17,246 nt of DNA from contig CAKQTE010000137.1 of the NCBI GenBank assembly GCA_934276485.1, positions 1 through 17,246 of the forward strand, read 5' to 3'. The DNA comes from an uncultured Spirochaetales bacterium. Its GTDB lineage: Bacteria; Spirochaetota; Spirochaetia; Sphaerochaetales; Sphaerochaetaceae. The first letter of the stretch is position 1; each line of letters opens with the position of its first letter. Shown piece by piece: positions 1 through 7,242 of the stretch. The translations under genes were made by a program, and so were the position numbers. The notes beneath the pieces were generated by a model. It made no database searches. It was not told the origin of the DNA and saw only the letters and a program-made list of their open reading frames with translations.

Positions 1-140
1 TGACAGTTCACTTTTCGTTTCAACCTTCTATGCTTGTTCCTATCATCGAATTGACAAGAGGCTCCATACCTCTATTTGTCTCTCCCTTTCCCTTCGCTCT
101 ATTCTCTGAAAAATCTCTTTCGCTCGCTCTAAGCAAGCCA

Positions 141-173
141 TGACAGATTACCCATTTTCTCAATAATCTGTCA
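141..173. repeat. 10-bp perfect inverted repeat (hairpin)
   Basis: TGACAGATTA at 141-150 is the exact reverse complement of TAATCTGTCA at 164-173, with a 13-nt loop. On the + strand it is followed by AGCGG and five T's at 179-183, so it could be a weak terminator for a gene left of the window. It could also be an operator or the end of a mobile element. No gene is recognisable between 1 and 140 on either strand. Confidence 0.5.
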
Positions 174-180
174 AGCGGTT

Positions 181-249
181 TTTGAAATATTTTATCTAAA
201 TTTATATACTTTATTTATAACTCTATATCCTATAGATAAATATTTCAAA
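181..249. repeat. 17-bp AT-rich inverted repeat with one bulged T
   Basis: The left arm at 181-198 and the right arm at 233-249 are complementary over 17 bp, apart from one extra T in the left arm (TTTGAAATATTTTATCTA against TAGATAAATATTTCAAA). The loop is 34 nt. It lies about 25 bp beyond the stop of the MATE gene and may stabilise or end that transcript, but there is no clear U-tract after the stem on the minus strand. Together with the hairpin at 141-173 it fills the only non-coding stretch at this edge. Confidence 0.55.
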
Positions 250-272
250 TAAAATTTATTGCCTTTTATTTT

Positions 273-1655
273 CTATACTATATCGACTGTTCTTTCGTAT
301 TTTTCCACCATCAACTTCTTCTTTTCTATATTATATGCAGTGATCATCATCGTGGCTGTGATCACCCAGGATACTGGGTACACACACATCAATACAGCAA
401 AATCCTCAAAATATGGGAATACAACGAAAACCCAAAAGAGACGAACAAAACATGTTCCAATAATGCAAAGGATTGCAGGCAGTAATGATCTGCCCATTGC
501 ACGCAATATGGATGATGCTATTTCATACAGCGGGATCAACGCATGAGGAAGTAGCCCAAATCTGAACTTGATTGCAGCGTATTCCATGACAGCCATATCA
601 TTTGTAAATATAGATAGAAGTGGATATTTGAAGATATAAACAAGTAAATCGAATGAGAACATTGAACACATACTTATAAGAAGTGCACTATGGTAGACCT
701 TCTTTGTTCTTTCAAAGTTTCCTACTGCATAGTTCTGGCTTGCGAATGTCAGAGCACTGACTGCAAATGAACTACAAAAAAAGTATGACAATGTTTCAAA
801 GTTAGATGCTGCGGCATTACCTGCCATAGCAACAGATCCTAGGCTATTTACTCCAGATTGGATACATACATTCGACAGTGAGAATACTATTCCCTGCACA
901 CCTGCAGGTAGTCCTATTGATACTATTCTCTTAATAGCAGAGCGTGAGAATTCAATGTGCTTCAAATCAAATCCAATTGCACCCTTTTCCTGCATCAAGA
1001 ACTTCAATACGAGCACGGAGCTGATTGCTTCTGATACTACAGTTGCAATTGCAACTCCCTTGACGCCCATGCGCATGACTGCAACAAAGAACAGATTCAA
1101 TACTACATTGATCACTCCAGATAGAGACAGTGCGATCAAAGGACGCTTTGTGTCTCCAATTGAACGCAGGATTGCAGATCCGAAGTTATAGATCATCAAG
1201 AATGGCATTCCTACAAAGTATATCTGCATATATACCGTAGAATGGTCTATTACATCATCCGGAGAGCCCATCAAATGCAAAAGTGGGCGTGATAGAAAAA
1301 AGCCAGCAGCAATCAAAAAGATCCCGCTGAAGAACGCTAATACAAGCGCTGTTGATACTGCTTTTCTTGATTGTTCTTCTTCTCCACGAGCAACTAGACT
1401 TGAAATCAGAACATTTGCGCCTGTTGAACATCCAACGAACAAGTTGATGATCAAATTGATAAGTGCTCCTGTTGAGCCTACAGCTGCAAGTGCTGTTGAA
1501 CCAGCAAAACGCCCTGCGACAGCAACATCTGCTGAGTTAAACAGTTGTTGAAGGATGCTACTTGCGGCAATAGGGAGTGCAAAAAGAATGATCTTGTCCC
1601 AAAGTGAGCCATTGAGCATGTCTATGCCATTTTTGTTTTTAGCAATCGCATTCAT
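273..1655 (-). CDS. MATE family multidrug/Na+ efflux transporter
   Basis: This is a 460-residue integral membrane protein of the MATE superfamily, which exports cationic drugs or metabolites in exchange for Na+ or H+. About twelve hydrophobic segments span the length. The N-terminal stretch around residues 20-55 (FALPIAASSILQQLFNSADV, then the AGRF turn) is the typical MATE start, and the second half repeats the pattern near residue 240 (IGLPAGVQGIVFSLSNVCIQ). Length matches the family (440-480). The ATG at 1655 has no good ribosome site of its own. It overlaps, as ATGA, the stop of a 9-codon ORF at 1653-1681 that does have one, so translational coupling is possible. It is monocistronic and separated from the esterase by about 110 bp. 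The substrate cannot be predicted. Confidence 0.92.
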   Translation of the reverse strand: MNAIAKNKNGIDMLNGSLWDKIILFALPIAASSILQQLFNSADVAVAGRFAGSTALAAVGSTGALINLIINLFVGCSTGANVLISSLVARGEEEQSRKAVSTALVLAFFSGIFLIAAGFFLSRPLLHLMGSPDDVIDHSTVYMQIYFVGMPFLMIYNFGSAILRSIGDTKRPLIALSLSGVINVVLNLFFVAVMRMGVKGVAIATVVSEAISSVLVLKFLMQEKGAIGFDLKHIEFSRSAIKRIVSIGLPAGVQGIVFSLSNVCIQSGVNSLGSVAMAGNAAASNFETLSYFFCSSFAVSALTFASQNYAVGNFERTKKVYHSALLISMCSMFSFDLLVYIFKYPLLSIFTNDMAVMEYAAIKFRFGLLPHALIPLYEIASSILRAMGRSLLPAILCIIGTCFVRLFWVFVVFPYFEDFAVLMCVYPVSWVITATMMITAYNIEKKKLMVEKYERTVDIV

Positions 1656-1681
1656 TGGTAAAACAGGCAGAATCGAATCAT
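1653..1681 (-). CDS. Possible 9-codon leader ORF upstream of the MATE gene
   Basis: ATG at 1681 follows a strong Shine-Dalgarno region (AAGGAGAAGGGTGGA) and reads MIRFCLFYQ, then TGA. Its TGA overlaps the ATG of the MATE gene as ATGA. Since the MATE ATG has no purine-rich site of its own, ribosomes loaded here may re-initiate on the pump gene. It could instead be an untranslated coincidence, or the residue of a frameshift. Only the coordinates, the ribosome site and the overlap are seen; the role is inferred. Confidence 0.35.
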
Positions 1682-1740
1682 TCCACCCTTCTCCTTGTCG
1701 TTCTTTTTACAGAATACGATAAATTCAAAAATAAATCCCA

Positions 1741-1760
1741 TATTTTCCAAATAGAAAATA
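1741..1760 (-). terminator. Weak hairpin after the esterase gene
   Basis: TATTTTC (1741-1747) and GAAAATA (1754-1760) are perfectly complementary around a 6-nt loop. On the minus strand the stem follows the esterase stop and is succeeded by a T-rich stretch (GGGATTTATTTTTG). The stem has one G-C pair only, so this is at best a weak terminator. Confidence 0.3.
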
Positions 1761-1767
1761 GCACAAA

Positions 1768-2548
1768 TCATACATTGAAGAACTCAAAGGCTTTCTTGAT
1801 CTCTTCTGCCCAAAATATCCAATTATGAACTCCTGGTCTTTCATTGAGATTTACAGGAATTCCGATTGTATTTAGGTACTCTTCATATTCCTTATTGCAA
1901 GGATATAGAGGATCTTCGGTACCGCAACTAAGATAAATGCGTATTGGATATTCGCTATTCTCTAGATAACTTTGGCAAGAACCTTCAAATTACTGTCTGA
2001 TGAGTAGAATTCTTCCTTTGGTCCAAATATGTTTTCTAGATTCTGCATTTTTTCTTCAAGCATCTCTTCGCTTTGTTCTTTGAAACAGCGTGTTGCAAAT
2101 GGATCCAAAGCACCAGAAAAGGATGCAAATGCAGAAAACAAGTCCGGACGCTTTAGAGCAATCTTTGCAGCACCATATCCACCCATCGATAGCCCAGCTA
2201 TCATACGTCTGTTCCTATCTGGAATGGTTGGAAAAGTATTATCGATTGCAGAAATAAGTTCCTTGGTAATGTAGCTAAAATACCTTAGTCCATGTTTTGC
2301 ATCAGAATAATATCCTCTGTGTGTTGTTGGCATAACAACAATATATCCATACTGATAAGCAAGATCTTCGATATTGGTGCGGCGCAGCCAAGCAAGGCTA
2401 TCATCAGAGTGACCATGCAATAGATACAATACTGGATATCTTTTAGCTTCCAGTGTTGGACAGGAACTCTTGTTATCAGGAACAACAATCTGAACTTCAG
2501 TGCTCATATTCAATTATATGAGAAATAATGCATAGTCAATAAAGCCAT
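1768..2548 (-). pseudogene. Tributyrin esterase / esterase D-like alpha/beta hydrolase, split by two frameshifts
   Basis: The family hydrolyses short-chain acyl esters in the cytoplasm. The coding sequence runs through three frames. Segment 1 starts at ATG 2548 behind a strong AGGGGAG site and reads MALLTMHYFSYN, then TGA at 2510-2512. Segment 2 (from about 2513 to 1962) carries the oxyanion-loop motif HGHSDD and the nucleophile elbow GLSMGGYG. It stops soon after LKVLAK. Segment 3 (about 1970 to the stop at 1768) supplies the catalytic Asp in CGTEDPLY and the His in GVHNW. Adding one base at each junction gives about 260 residues, the usual family length, with a complete Ser-Asp-His triad. 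Both defects are single missing bases; the second lies beside an AAA run. It follows the AAA ATPase by 23 bp and is probably co-transcribed with it. Whether it is dead or the breaks are sequencing errors is open. Confidence 0.8.
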
Positions 2549-2571
2549 AACATCTCCCCTTTACAAAGTGA

Positions 2572-3846
2572 TCAATTCTTTAAACAGCCAATTGGAACAA
2601 CAAAGACTCCATCTTCTCGCCTATAAGCATAATCCCCAACGCCAGTCAGTACCATAAGAAATGAAGGAGCTTTCATTTTATCTATATCTATTTTGGATTC
2701 AAGTTTCTTTAAGGTTTTAACACCTTCTTCAATTAGTTTATCTCCTCCAAGTTTGATTTCGATTAATCCATATTTCCCATTTCTCAAATGAACAACAGCA
2801 TCACACTCCAGCCCACTCTTATCTCTATAGTGATAAACATTGCCATTTAGTGAATCTGCAAAGACTCTTAGATCTCTTACGCATAATGTCTCAAACAGAA
2901 AGCCAAAAGTTCTTAAATCATTTATTAAGTCATTTGGGCCTATCCCTAGAGACGCAGTAGCAATTGAAGGATCAATATAATACCGAGTGTCAGAAACACG
3001 AATAGCAACCTTAGATCTGAGGTTCGGTTTCCATGCTGGCATGTCTTCTATAACAAAGATTTTTTGCAATGCATTTATGTAAGATGCAACAGTATCTTCG
3101 CAAATAGATGCATTATCATTGGAAGAAAAATCTTGAATTAATACAGAATTGGAAATCTGACCGCCTTGGTTTCTCGCATATGACCTCATTAGTCTTCTTA
3201 CTCTTTCAGGGTTCTTCTGGACATTATCTACACGATTGATATCAGACTTCACAACAGCATCGACATAATCGAAAGCTTGCTCTAGCGCTACATCATCTCT
3301 CATATCAACAGCTTGAGGCCACCCCCCTCGACAGGTAAGAAATGCCAATCTTTCAATATCGATATTAGAGCCTCCATCGATTTCCTTCATGCCAGAAAAC
3401 AAAGACTCAAGACTAACCTCTCCTGACGAATCTCCAGATTCATACAAACTCATAGGACGCATAGTCATCCAGGAGAATCTACCAGTTCCAGTATGAGATA
3501 TATCCTTCATATCTGCTGGGACAGCTGATCCTGTAAGAATGAATTGTCCCAATTCTCCTCTGTGATCGACTTCAAAACGAATTGCATCCCATAGTTTTGG
3601 AGCAAGTTGCCACTCATCGATAAGTCTAGGCGTATCACCTCTGAGTAATCGTTTTGGATTAAGTTCTGCCAAAGCAATATTCTGATTCTTTTTTTCAGGA
3701 TCATCCATATACAGAATACTAGAAGCAATTTGTTCTGCTGTAGTTGTTTTCCCACACCATTTAGGGCCCTCAATCAGTACCGCACCTTTACCTTCAAGCT
3801 TGCGAAAAAGAATCTCATCTGCAATTCGCTTTCTATATTTTTTCAT
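2572..3846 (-). CDS. AAA+ ATPase with DUF4143 and nuclease-like C-terminus (copy A)
   Basis: This is a 424-residue protein of the widespread AAA_14/DUF4143 family; its cellular role is not established. The Walker A motif GPKWCGKT is at residues 27-34 and Walker B LIDEWQ at about 75-80, followed by the sensor-like LTGSA. The C-terminal region has the layout of a PD-(D/E)XK fold: an acidic residue in ECDAVV, then IEIK. ATG 3846 is preferred over the alternative upstream start at 3867 because GGAG lies 8 nt before it (3855-3858). The gene has its own promoter at 3872-3900 and a tandem repeat array upstream of that. It is only distantly related to the two other DUF4143 ATPases in this window. It probably forms a two-gene unit with the broken esterase. 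Confidence 0.85.
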   Translation of the reverse strand: MKKYRKRIADEILFRKLEGKGAVLIEGPKWCGKTTTAEQIASSILYMDDPEKKNQNIALAELNPKRLLRGDTPRLIDEWQLAPKLWDAIRFEVDHRGELGQFILTGSAVPADMKDISHTGTGRFSWMTMRPMSLYESGDSSGEVSLESLFSGMKEIDGGSNIDIERLAFLTCRGGWPQAVDMRDDVALEQAFDYVDAVVKSDINRVDNVQKNPERVRRLMRSYARNQGGQISNSVLIQDFSSNDNASICEDTVASYINALQKIFVIEDMPAWKPNLRSKVAIRVSDTRYYIDPSIATASLGIGPNDLINDLRTFGFLFETLCVRDLRVFADSLNGNVYHYRDKSGLECDAVVHLRNGKYGLIEIKLGGDKLIEEGVKTLKKLESKIDIDKMKAPSFLMVLTGVGDYAYRREDGVFVVPIGCLKN

Positions 3847-3871
3847 AAGTCTAACTCCGTTGAACAAGTAT

Positions 3872-3900
3872 ATTGTACGCTCTACTTATAACGAAAACAA
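3872..3900 (-). promoter_or_regulatory. Sigma-70-type promoter of ATPase copy A
   Basis: On the minus strand, TTGTTT (3895-3900) and TACAAT (3872-3877) are separated by 17 bp. The -10 box matches the consensus at 5 of 6 positions and the -35 box at 3 of 6. It lies about 26 bp before the chosen ATG, and the tandem repeats begin 4 bp upstream of the -35 box. Confidence 0.55.
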
Positions 3901-3904
3901 TAAA

Positions 3905-3994
3905 AATCGGCAATTTGGCGCTTTTTTAATCGGTAGTTTGGCGCTTTTTTAATCGGTAGTTTGGCGACTTTTTAATCAGTAATTTGGCGCTTTT
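3905..3994. repeat. Four tandem 23-bp repeats upstream of ATPase copy A
   Basis: Units lie at 3905-3927, 3928-3950, 3951-3973 and 3974-3994 (the last is short by two T's). Each has AATC-rG, then a short variable step, then the invariant core TTTGGCG followed by C/A and a T-run. Differences among units are only a few substitutions. There are no spacers, so this is not a CRISPR. The period of 23 bp and the position directly upstream of the -35 box suggest an iteron-like set of protein binding sites, though slippage-generated repeats with no function are also possible. Confidence 0.85.
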
Positions 3995-4017
3995 ATCCTT
4001 ATGTTTATTTTTATGGA

Positions 4018-4063
4018 GACAAAAAGAAAGAGCGAAAGGAATAGATATCTACGCCCTTCGCTC
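4018..4063 (-). terminator. Rho-independent terminator of the dehydratase/enoate-reductase operon
   Basis: On the minus strand GAGCGAAGG (4055-4063) pairs with CCTTTCGCTC (4030-4039) with a single bulged T, and the stem is followed by TTTCTTTTTG. It begins 16 bp after the stop of the last operon gene, so it closes the eight-gene transcript and insulates ATPase copy A. Confidence 0.75.
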
Positions 4064-4078
4064 AATCAGATTATATTG

Positions 4079-6361
4079 TTAGATCAAGGTTGCCAATCTA
4101 TAAGCTGCTCTATTAGCTTCCAGTACCCTACCTGCGGAGAAAGAATCTCCAATGTTGTAGATCTCTGGAGAAACAGTGTTTCTTAGTGCTTCTAGATACA
4201 ATGCATCATCTGGTCGACCTCCCATTGCAAGAACAACCAGATCACAAGACAATGTCTTCTTCTTTGTCTCTGTGCCCATCTTCTTTTCAAGAGGATTAGG
4301 AATGTTCTCAGGCAGTAGTGGTTGCCATGTATTCCATGGGTTTGGAACACCCTTTGATACATTCTGTTCAATCTCTACCTTACCTGTATCAAATGCACAG
4401 ACTTTAGCTGCGTTATATAGCTCGACGCCATTTCTTTCCATGTAATGCAGCAAATGTCCTCTGTTAGCAGTACAAGCACCTTGCATGAAGTTCTTGAGCA
4501 TCTCAACTACCTTTACACGCTTTCCATGCTCATAGCTTAGATAGTAAGCAGTTTCGCATCCTACAACGCCGCCACCTACAACAACAATCTCGTTAGCACC
4601 ATCCATCAAACTAGGATTTGACAATAGAGCTGTAGCTTCAACGTGTCTTACTTTATCCAAACCTGGAATTGGAGGGCAGAAACTCTTTGTTCCAAGAGCA
4701 AAGATCACTGCATCGAACTTACCTTCTTTCAATGTCTCGTTTGTAACTGTTGTATTGTACTTAACACGGAAATTATCAAGCTCTTCGCACTCTTTTACCT
4801 GTGTCTCCAACCACTCTAGGTAGTTCTTGAAATCAAACTTAACAGCAGGAACACTACCTGGCCTAACCTTTCCTCCGATAGCATCACTCTTTTCAAAGAG
4901 AGTAATATCGTGTCCACGTCTAGCAGCAGTTGTTGCAAATACCACACCTGCAGGACCTGCACCAACGACAGCAATCTTCTTCTTTGTCAAAGCAGGAGTT
5001 GGATCTTGTGGCATTTGATCTTCAAAGCCTGTACGAGCGTTGACTGCACACTTGATGTGGCCTCCTTCAACGAACTCATTTACACAACCTTCCTGACAAC
5101 CGATACAAGGACAGATGTCCTTGACCTTTCCTGCATATGCTTTGTTACACCACTCAGCATCTGCAAGCAATGGACGACCAAGCATTAGCATATCCGCCTT
5201 ATTGTCTCTCAATGCCTGCTCTGCCATATCTGGATAACCAAGCTTACCGACAGCAACAATGGGAACTTCCACACCTAGATTGCTCTTGATGTTGTTCTCT
5301 TTGAAGTACTTCTTGGCAATTTCTGAAAGATCCAAAAAACATCCTGCTGGCATTCCTGCTGGTGGATGTGGTAGCCACCAGTTATCATAACAACCCATAT
5401 CGACGTCAAAGATATCGACACCGGCTTTTACAAGCTCATGCATATACTCGAGAGTTGCCTGGATATTTCTACCATTCTTGAACTTCTTGAGAGACTTGAC
5501 TTGGTTCATTCTCTCTCCATATGTCTCTTCAAGAGCAAGAGTGAGGTCAATTCTATACATAATAGGATAGTTTGGTCCTACTCTATGTCTTATTTCCTTG
5601 ACCATATCGATGCCAAACTTATGTGGATCGGTATAGCGACCGAGAACACGTCTGTTGAATGCTGGATTTGTCATCTGCTCCAACAGGTATCCCTCGTGTC
5701 CATGTAGGTATACTCCATCGATCTCGCATGCTTTTGCATCAGCTGCTGCTTGGCCAGCGTTCTTGATAATGCGCTTTAGCTTGTGATCAGTTAGCCTTAT
5801 GCAAGGAAGCTGTGGGATATAGAAGTTTGGATTGAAGGATGCAGATACTGGGAACTTCTTTCTCTGCACGAGACATGTTGGAGGTCCAACACGTCCCAAG
5901 CCAGGAGTGAACTGGATAAAGAATCTTGCTCCATAAGCATGGCAGGACTCTGCAATGTTTCTCCAGCCTGACATCAAGGTTCTGCTTCCTGAGATCTTTG
6001 GCATCATGACTTCCTTGTTGATCTCTTCAACAGTTGGATCGATGCCATGGCTAATTGGGATTAGTCCTGATGTAATAAGGCCAACGCCACCTTTTGCTCT
6101 GGCTGCAAAGTATTCGATCATCTTTTCCGAAGGTCTACCTGTCTCCTCTGCCATCATCAAGTTGCCCATTGGAGCCATTACGATTCTATTTTTAATAGTC
6201 AATCTTCCAACCTTGATAGGAGAGAAAATCGAAGTATAAGGATATAGATCCTGTGTCATTCTTGCAGCATTGCCACACTTGTTTTTGACGCCATTCTGGA
6301 ACCAATTTCCATAAGAATCACATAACCTCTGAACGCACTCGTCATTAACTCTATTTGCCAT
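4079..6361 (-). CDS. FMN/4Fe-4S/FAD enoate reductase-like oxidoreductase (OYE/FadH family)
   Basis: This 760-residue enzyme belongs to the family of 2,4-dienoyl-CoA reductase, 2-enoate reductase and BaiCD, which reduce activated C=C bonds with NAD(P)H. Residues about 43-410 form an FMN-binding TIM barrel (MAPMGNL near 63-69; catalytic His pair in LHGHEGYLLEQ at 219-229). Cys419, 422, 426 and 438 (CIGCQEGC then KCAVN) form the 4Fe-4S site. GAGPAG near 467-472 binds FAD, and a second dinucleotide fold (VVVGGGVVGCE) follows near 595-605. It carries an unusual N-terminal extension of about 40 residues with three cysteines (9, 14, 29). The ATG overlaps the preceding gene by 11 bp, which fits translational coupling. 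As last gene of the operon it may reduce an unsaturated product of the dehydratase-like enzyme, or exchange electrons with it; the substrate is unknown. Confidence 0.9.
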   Translation of the reverse strand: MANRVNDECVQRLCDSYGNWFQNGVKNKCGNAARMTQDLYPYTSIFSPIKVGRLTIKNRIVMAPMGNLMMAEETGRPSEKMIEYFAARAKGGVGLITSGLIPISHGIDPTVEEINKEVMMPKISGSRTLMSGWRNIAESCHAYGARFFIQFTPGLGRVGPPTCLVQRKKFPVSASFNPNFYIPQLPCIRLTDHKLKRIIKNAGQAAADAKACEIDGVYLHGHEGYLLEQMTNPAFNRRVLGRYTDPHKFGIDMVKEIRHRVGPNYPIMYRIDLTLALEETYGERMNQVKSLKKFKNGRNIQATLEYMHELVKAGVDIFDVDMGCYDNWWLPHPPAGMPAGCFLDLSEIAKKYFKENNIKSNLGVEVPIVAVGKLGYPDMAEQALRDNKADMLMLGRPLLADAEWCNKAYAGKVKDICPCIGCQEGCVNEFVEGGHIKCAVNARTGFEDQMPQDPTPALTKKKIAVVGAGPAGVVFATTAARRGHDITLFEKSDAIGGKVRPGSVPAVKFDFKNYLEWLETQVKECEELDNFRVKYNTTVTNETLKEGKFDAVIFALGTKSFCPPIPGLDKVRHVEATALLSNPSLMDGANEIVVVGGGVVGCETAYYLSYEHGKRVKVVEMLKNFMQGACTANRGHLLHYMERNGVELYNAAKVCAFDTGKVEIEQNVSKGVPNPWNTWQPLLPENIPNPLEKKMGTETKKKTLSCDLVVLAMGGRPDDALYLEALRNTVSPEIYNIGDSFSAGRVLEANRAAYRLATLI

Positions 6362-7088
6362 TCAAACCGCCTTTTCTAACCTTTCCATGTAGCTCTTTCA
6401 TGCCATCGACGGTATCGCAAACAGGCTTCCATTCGCATGCCTTGCAATCCATGGATACATCCTTGAGTGCATGGTTGAGTGTTTTTACAATTACATTGAT
6501 TTTGTCTGAAAGCCCATCAAGCTCCCTATATGGAGCATCAGCTAGTGTAATAAAATAAACACCCACTGCCTTTACTCTAGGATTCTTCTTGTAGCTTTCG
6601 ATTAACATATTTCCAACAGAGGCAAATGAAATGCCGTCCTTGATAGCGCTTTTGCTGACACGCACTTGCTCTCTATTGTTCATAGCAGATGCTCTGACCA
6701 TATAGCCAGAAGGAAATACCCTGAACTTCTGGGTCTCCAAGCTTTTAATGAGGTTATATGCAGCTTGATCGCCATGCTCATACACATCATCTGTTCTTAT
6801 CAGTGTGATACGGGCAAAAGGACCATCGGACTTGATTTTATCCAAGTCCTTTCCTATTACATAAACACCATCTGCGGGCACAAGAGACTCATCTAATGTG
6901 ATAGCTGTAATGCTAGTTGCAGGAAAAGATCCTTCACCTAGCTCATAAGCCATATCACGCTTTAAAATCAGTTCGTTAGCGCTTCCCTCTTTAGCAATAT
7001 TATTCCTGTCAAAGCCAAACTCTGCACATTCCAAGCCTGAGATAAGATTAAGCACATCCTTGATCTCTTTGTCGAATAACTTTGTCAA
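6351..7088 (-). CDS. Acetyl-CoA synthase (CdhC/AcsB) central-domain-like protein
   Basis: This is a 245-residue protein. By eye it matches the second domain of acetyl-CoA synthase: KRDMAYELG near 43-51, the GVYVIGKDLD step near 74-83, and RVSKSAIKDG at 143-152 followed by SVGNML and a strand pattern like ACS before its A-cluster. Where ACS has its Fe-S cysteines, this protein has CxxCx5C at Cys215, 218 and 224, and then it ends. The CxC cysteines that complete the nickel A-cluster, and the catalytic C-terminal domain, are absent, so it is not a working ACS. It might bind a partner protein, a corrinoid protein or a metal cluster. The start is TTG at 7088, chosen because it overlaps the stop of the small membrane ORF as TTGA and follows AAGGAAGAG. 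The family call rests on motif memory, not on a search. Confidence 0.6.
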   Translation of the reverse strand: MTKLFDKEIKDVLNLISGLECAEFGFDRNNIAKEGSANELILKRDMAYELGEGSFPATSITAITLDESLVPADGVYVIGKDLDKIKSDGPFARITLIRTDDVYEHGDQAAYNLIKSLETQKFRVFPSGYMVRASAMNNREQVRVSKSAIKDGISFASVGNMLIESYKKNPRVKAVGVYFITLADAPYRELDGLSDKINVIVKTLNHALKDVSMDCKACEWKPVCDTVDGMKELHGKVRKGGLNGK

Positions 7089-7240
7089 ATGTGCTCTTCC
7101 TTATCTTGAGAGTCATGATACTTGATCAGCTTATTGTAGATAACCTGAACCAGCTTCATATCTGCATTGGTGATATAAACAATAAAAGTCAAAGCAAACA
7201 AAGATGCTAGGACTATCAAAACAATCCAGTACCAAGCCAT
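7085..7240 (-). CDS. Small single-span membrane protein (51 residues) inside the operon
   Basis: ATG at 7240 lies two bases after the stop of the activase and is preceded by AAGGAG embedded in the last codons of that gene. The ORF reads 51 residues to TGA at 7085-7087, and that TGA overlaps the TTG start of the next gene. Residues about 3-23 are a hydrophobic helix (MAWYWIVLIVLASLF...) and the remaining 28 residues are polar and charged, ending near KEEHI. The coupling signals at both ends make it a convincing gene even though it is short. It may anchor the soluble complex to the membrane or give access to a membrane electron donor. I recognise no family. Confidence 0.7.
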   Translation of the reverse strand: MAWYWIVLIVLASLFALTFIVYITNADMKLVQVIYNKLIKYHDSQDKEEHI

Positions 7241-7242
7241 AA

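Noticed and set aside
43..141. 32-residue minus-strand ORF (charged, ERAKEIFQRIERRERER-like)
   Set aside because: It has no ribosome site, begins inside the hairpin and matches no family; a decayed mobile-element fragment is possible but not supportable.
259..546. 95-residue + strand ORF
   Set aside because: It is antisense to the MATE gene, lacks a ribosome site and has no recognisable protein pattern.
3905..3994. CRISPR-like repeat array
   Set aside because: The units are directly tandem with no spacers and no cas genes are nearby.
4001..4186. 61-residue + strand ORF
   Set aside because: It runs across the operon terminator and into the antisense of the enoate-reductase gene; no coding features are seen.
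6351..7088. Functional acetyl-CoA synthase
   Set aside because: The A-cluster CxC and the C-terminal catalytic domain are absent and no CODH is present in the window.
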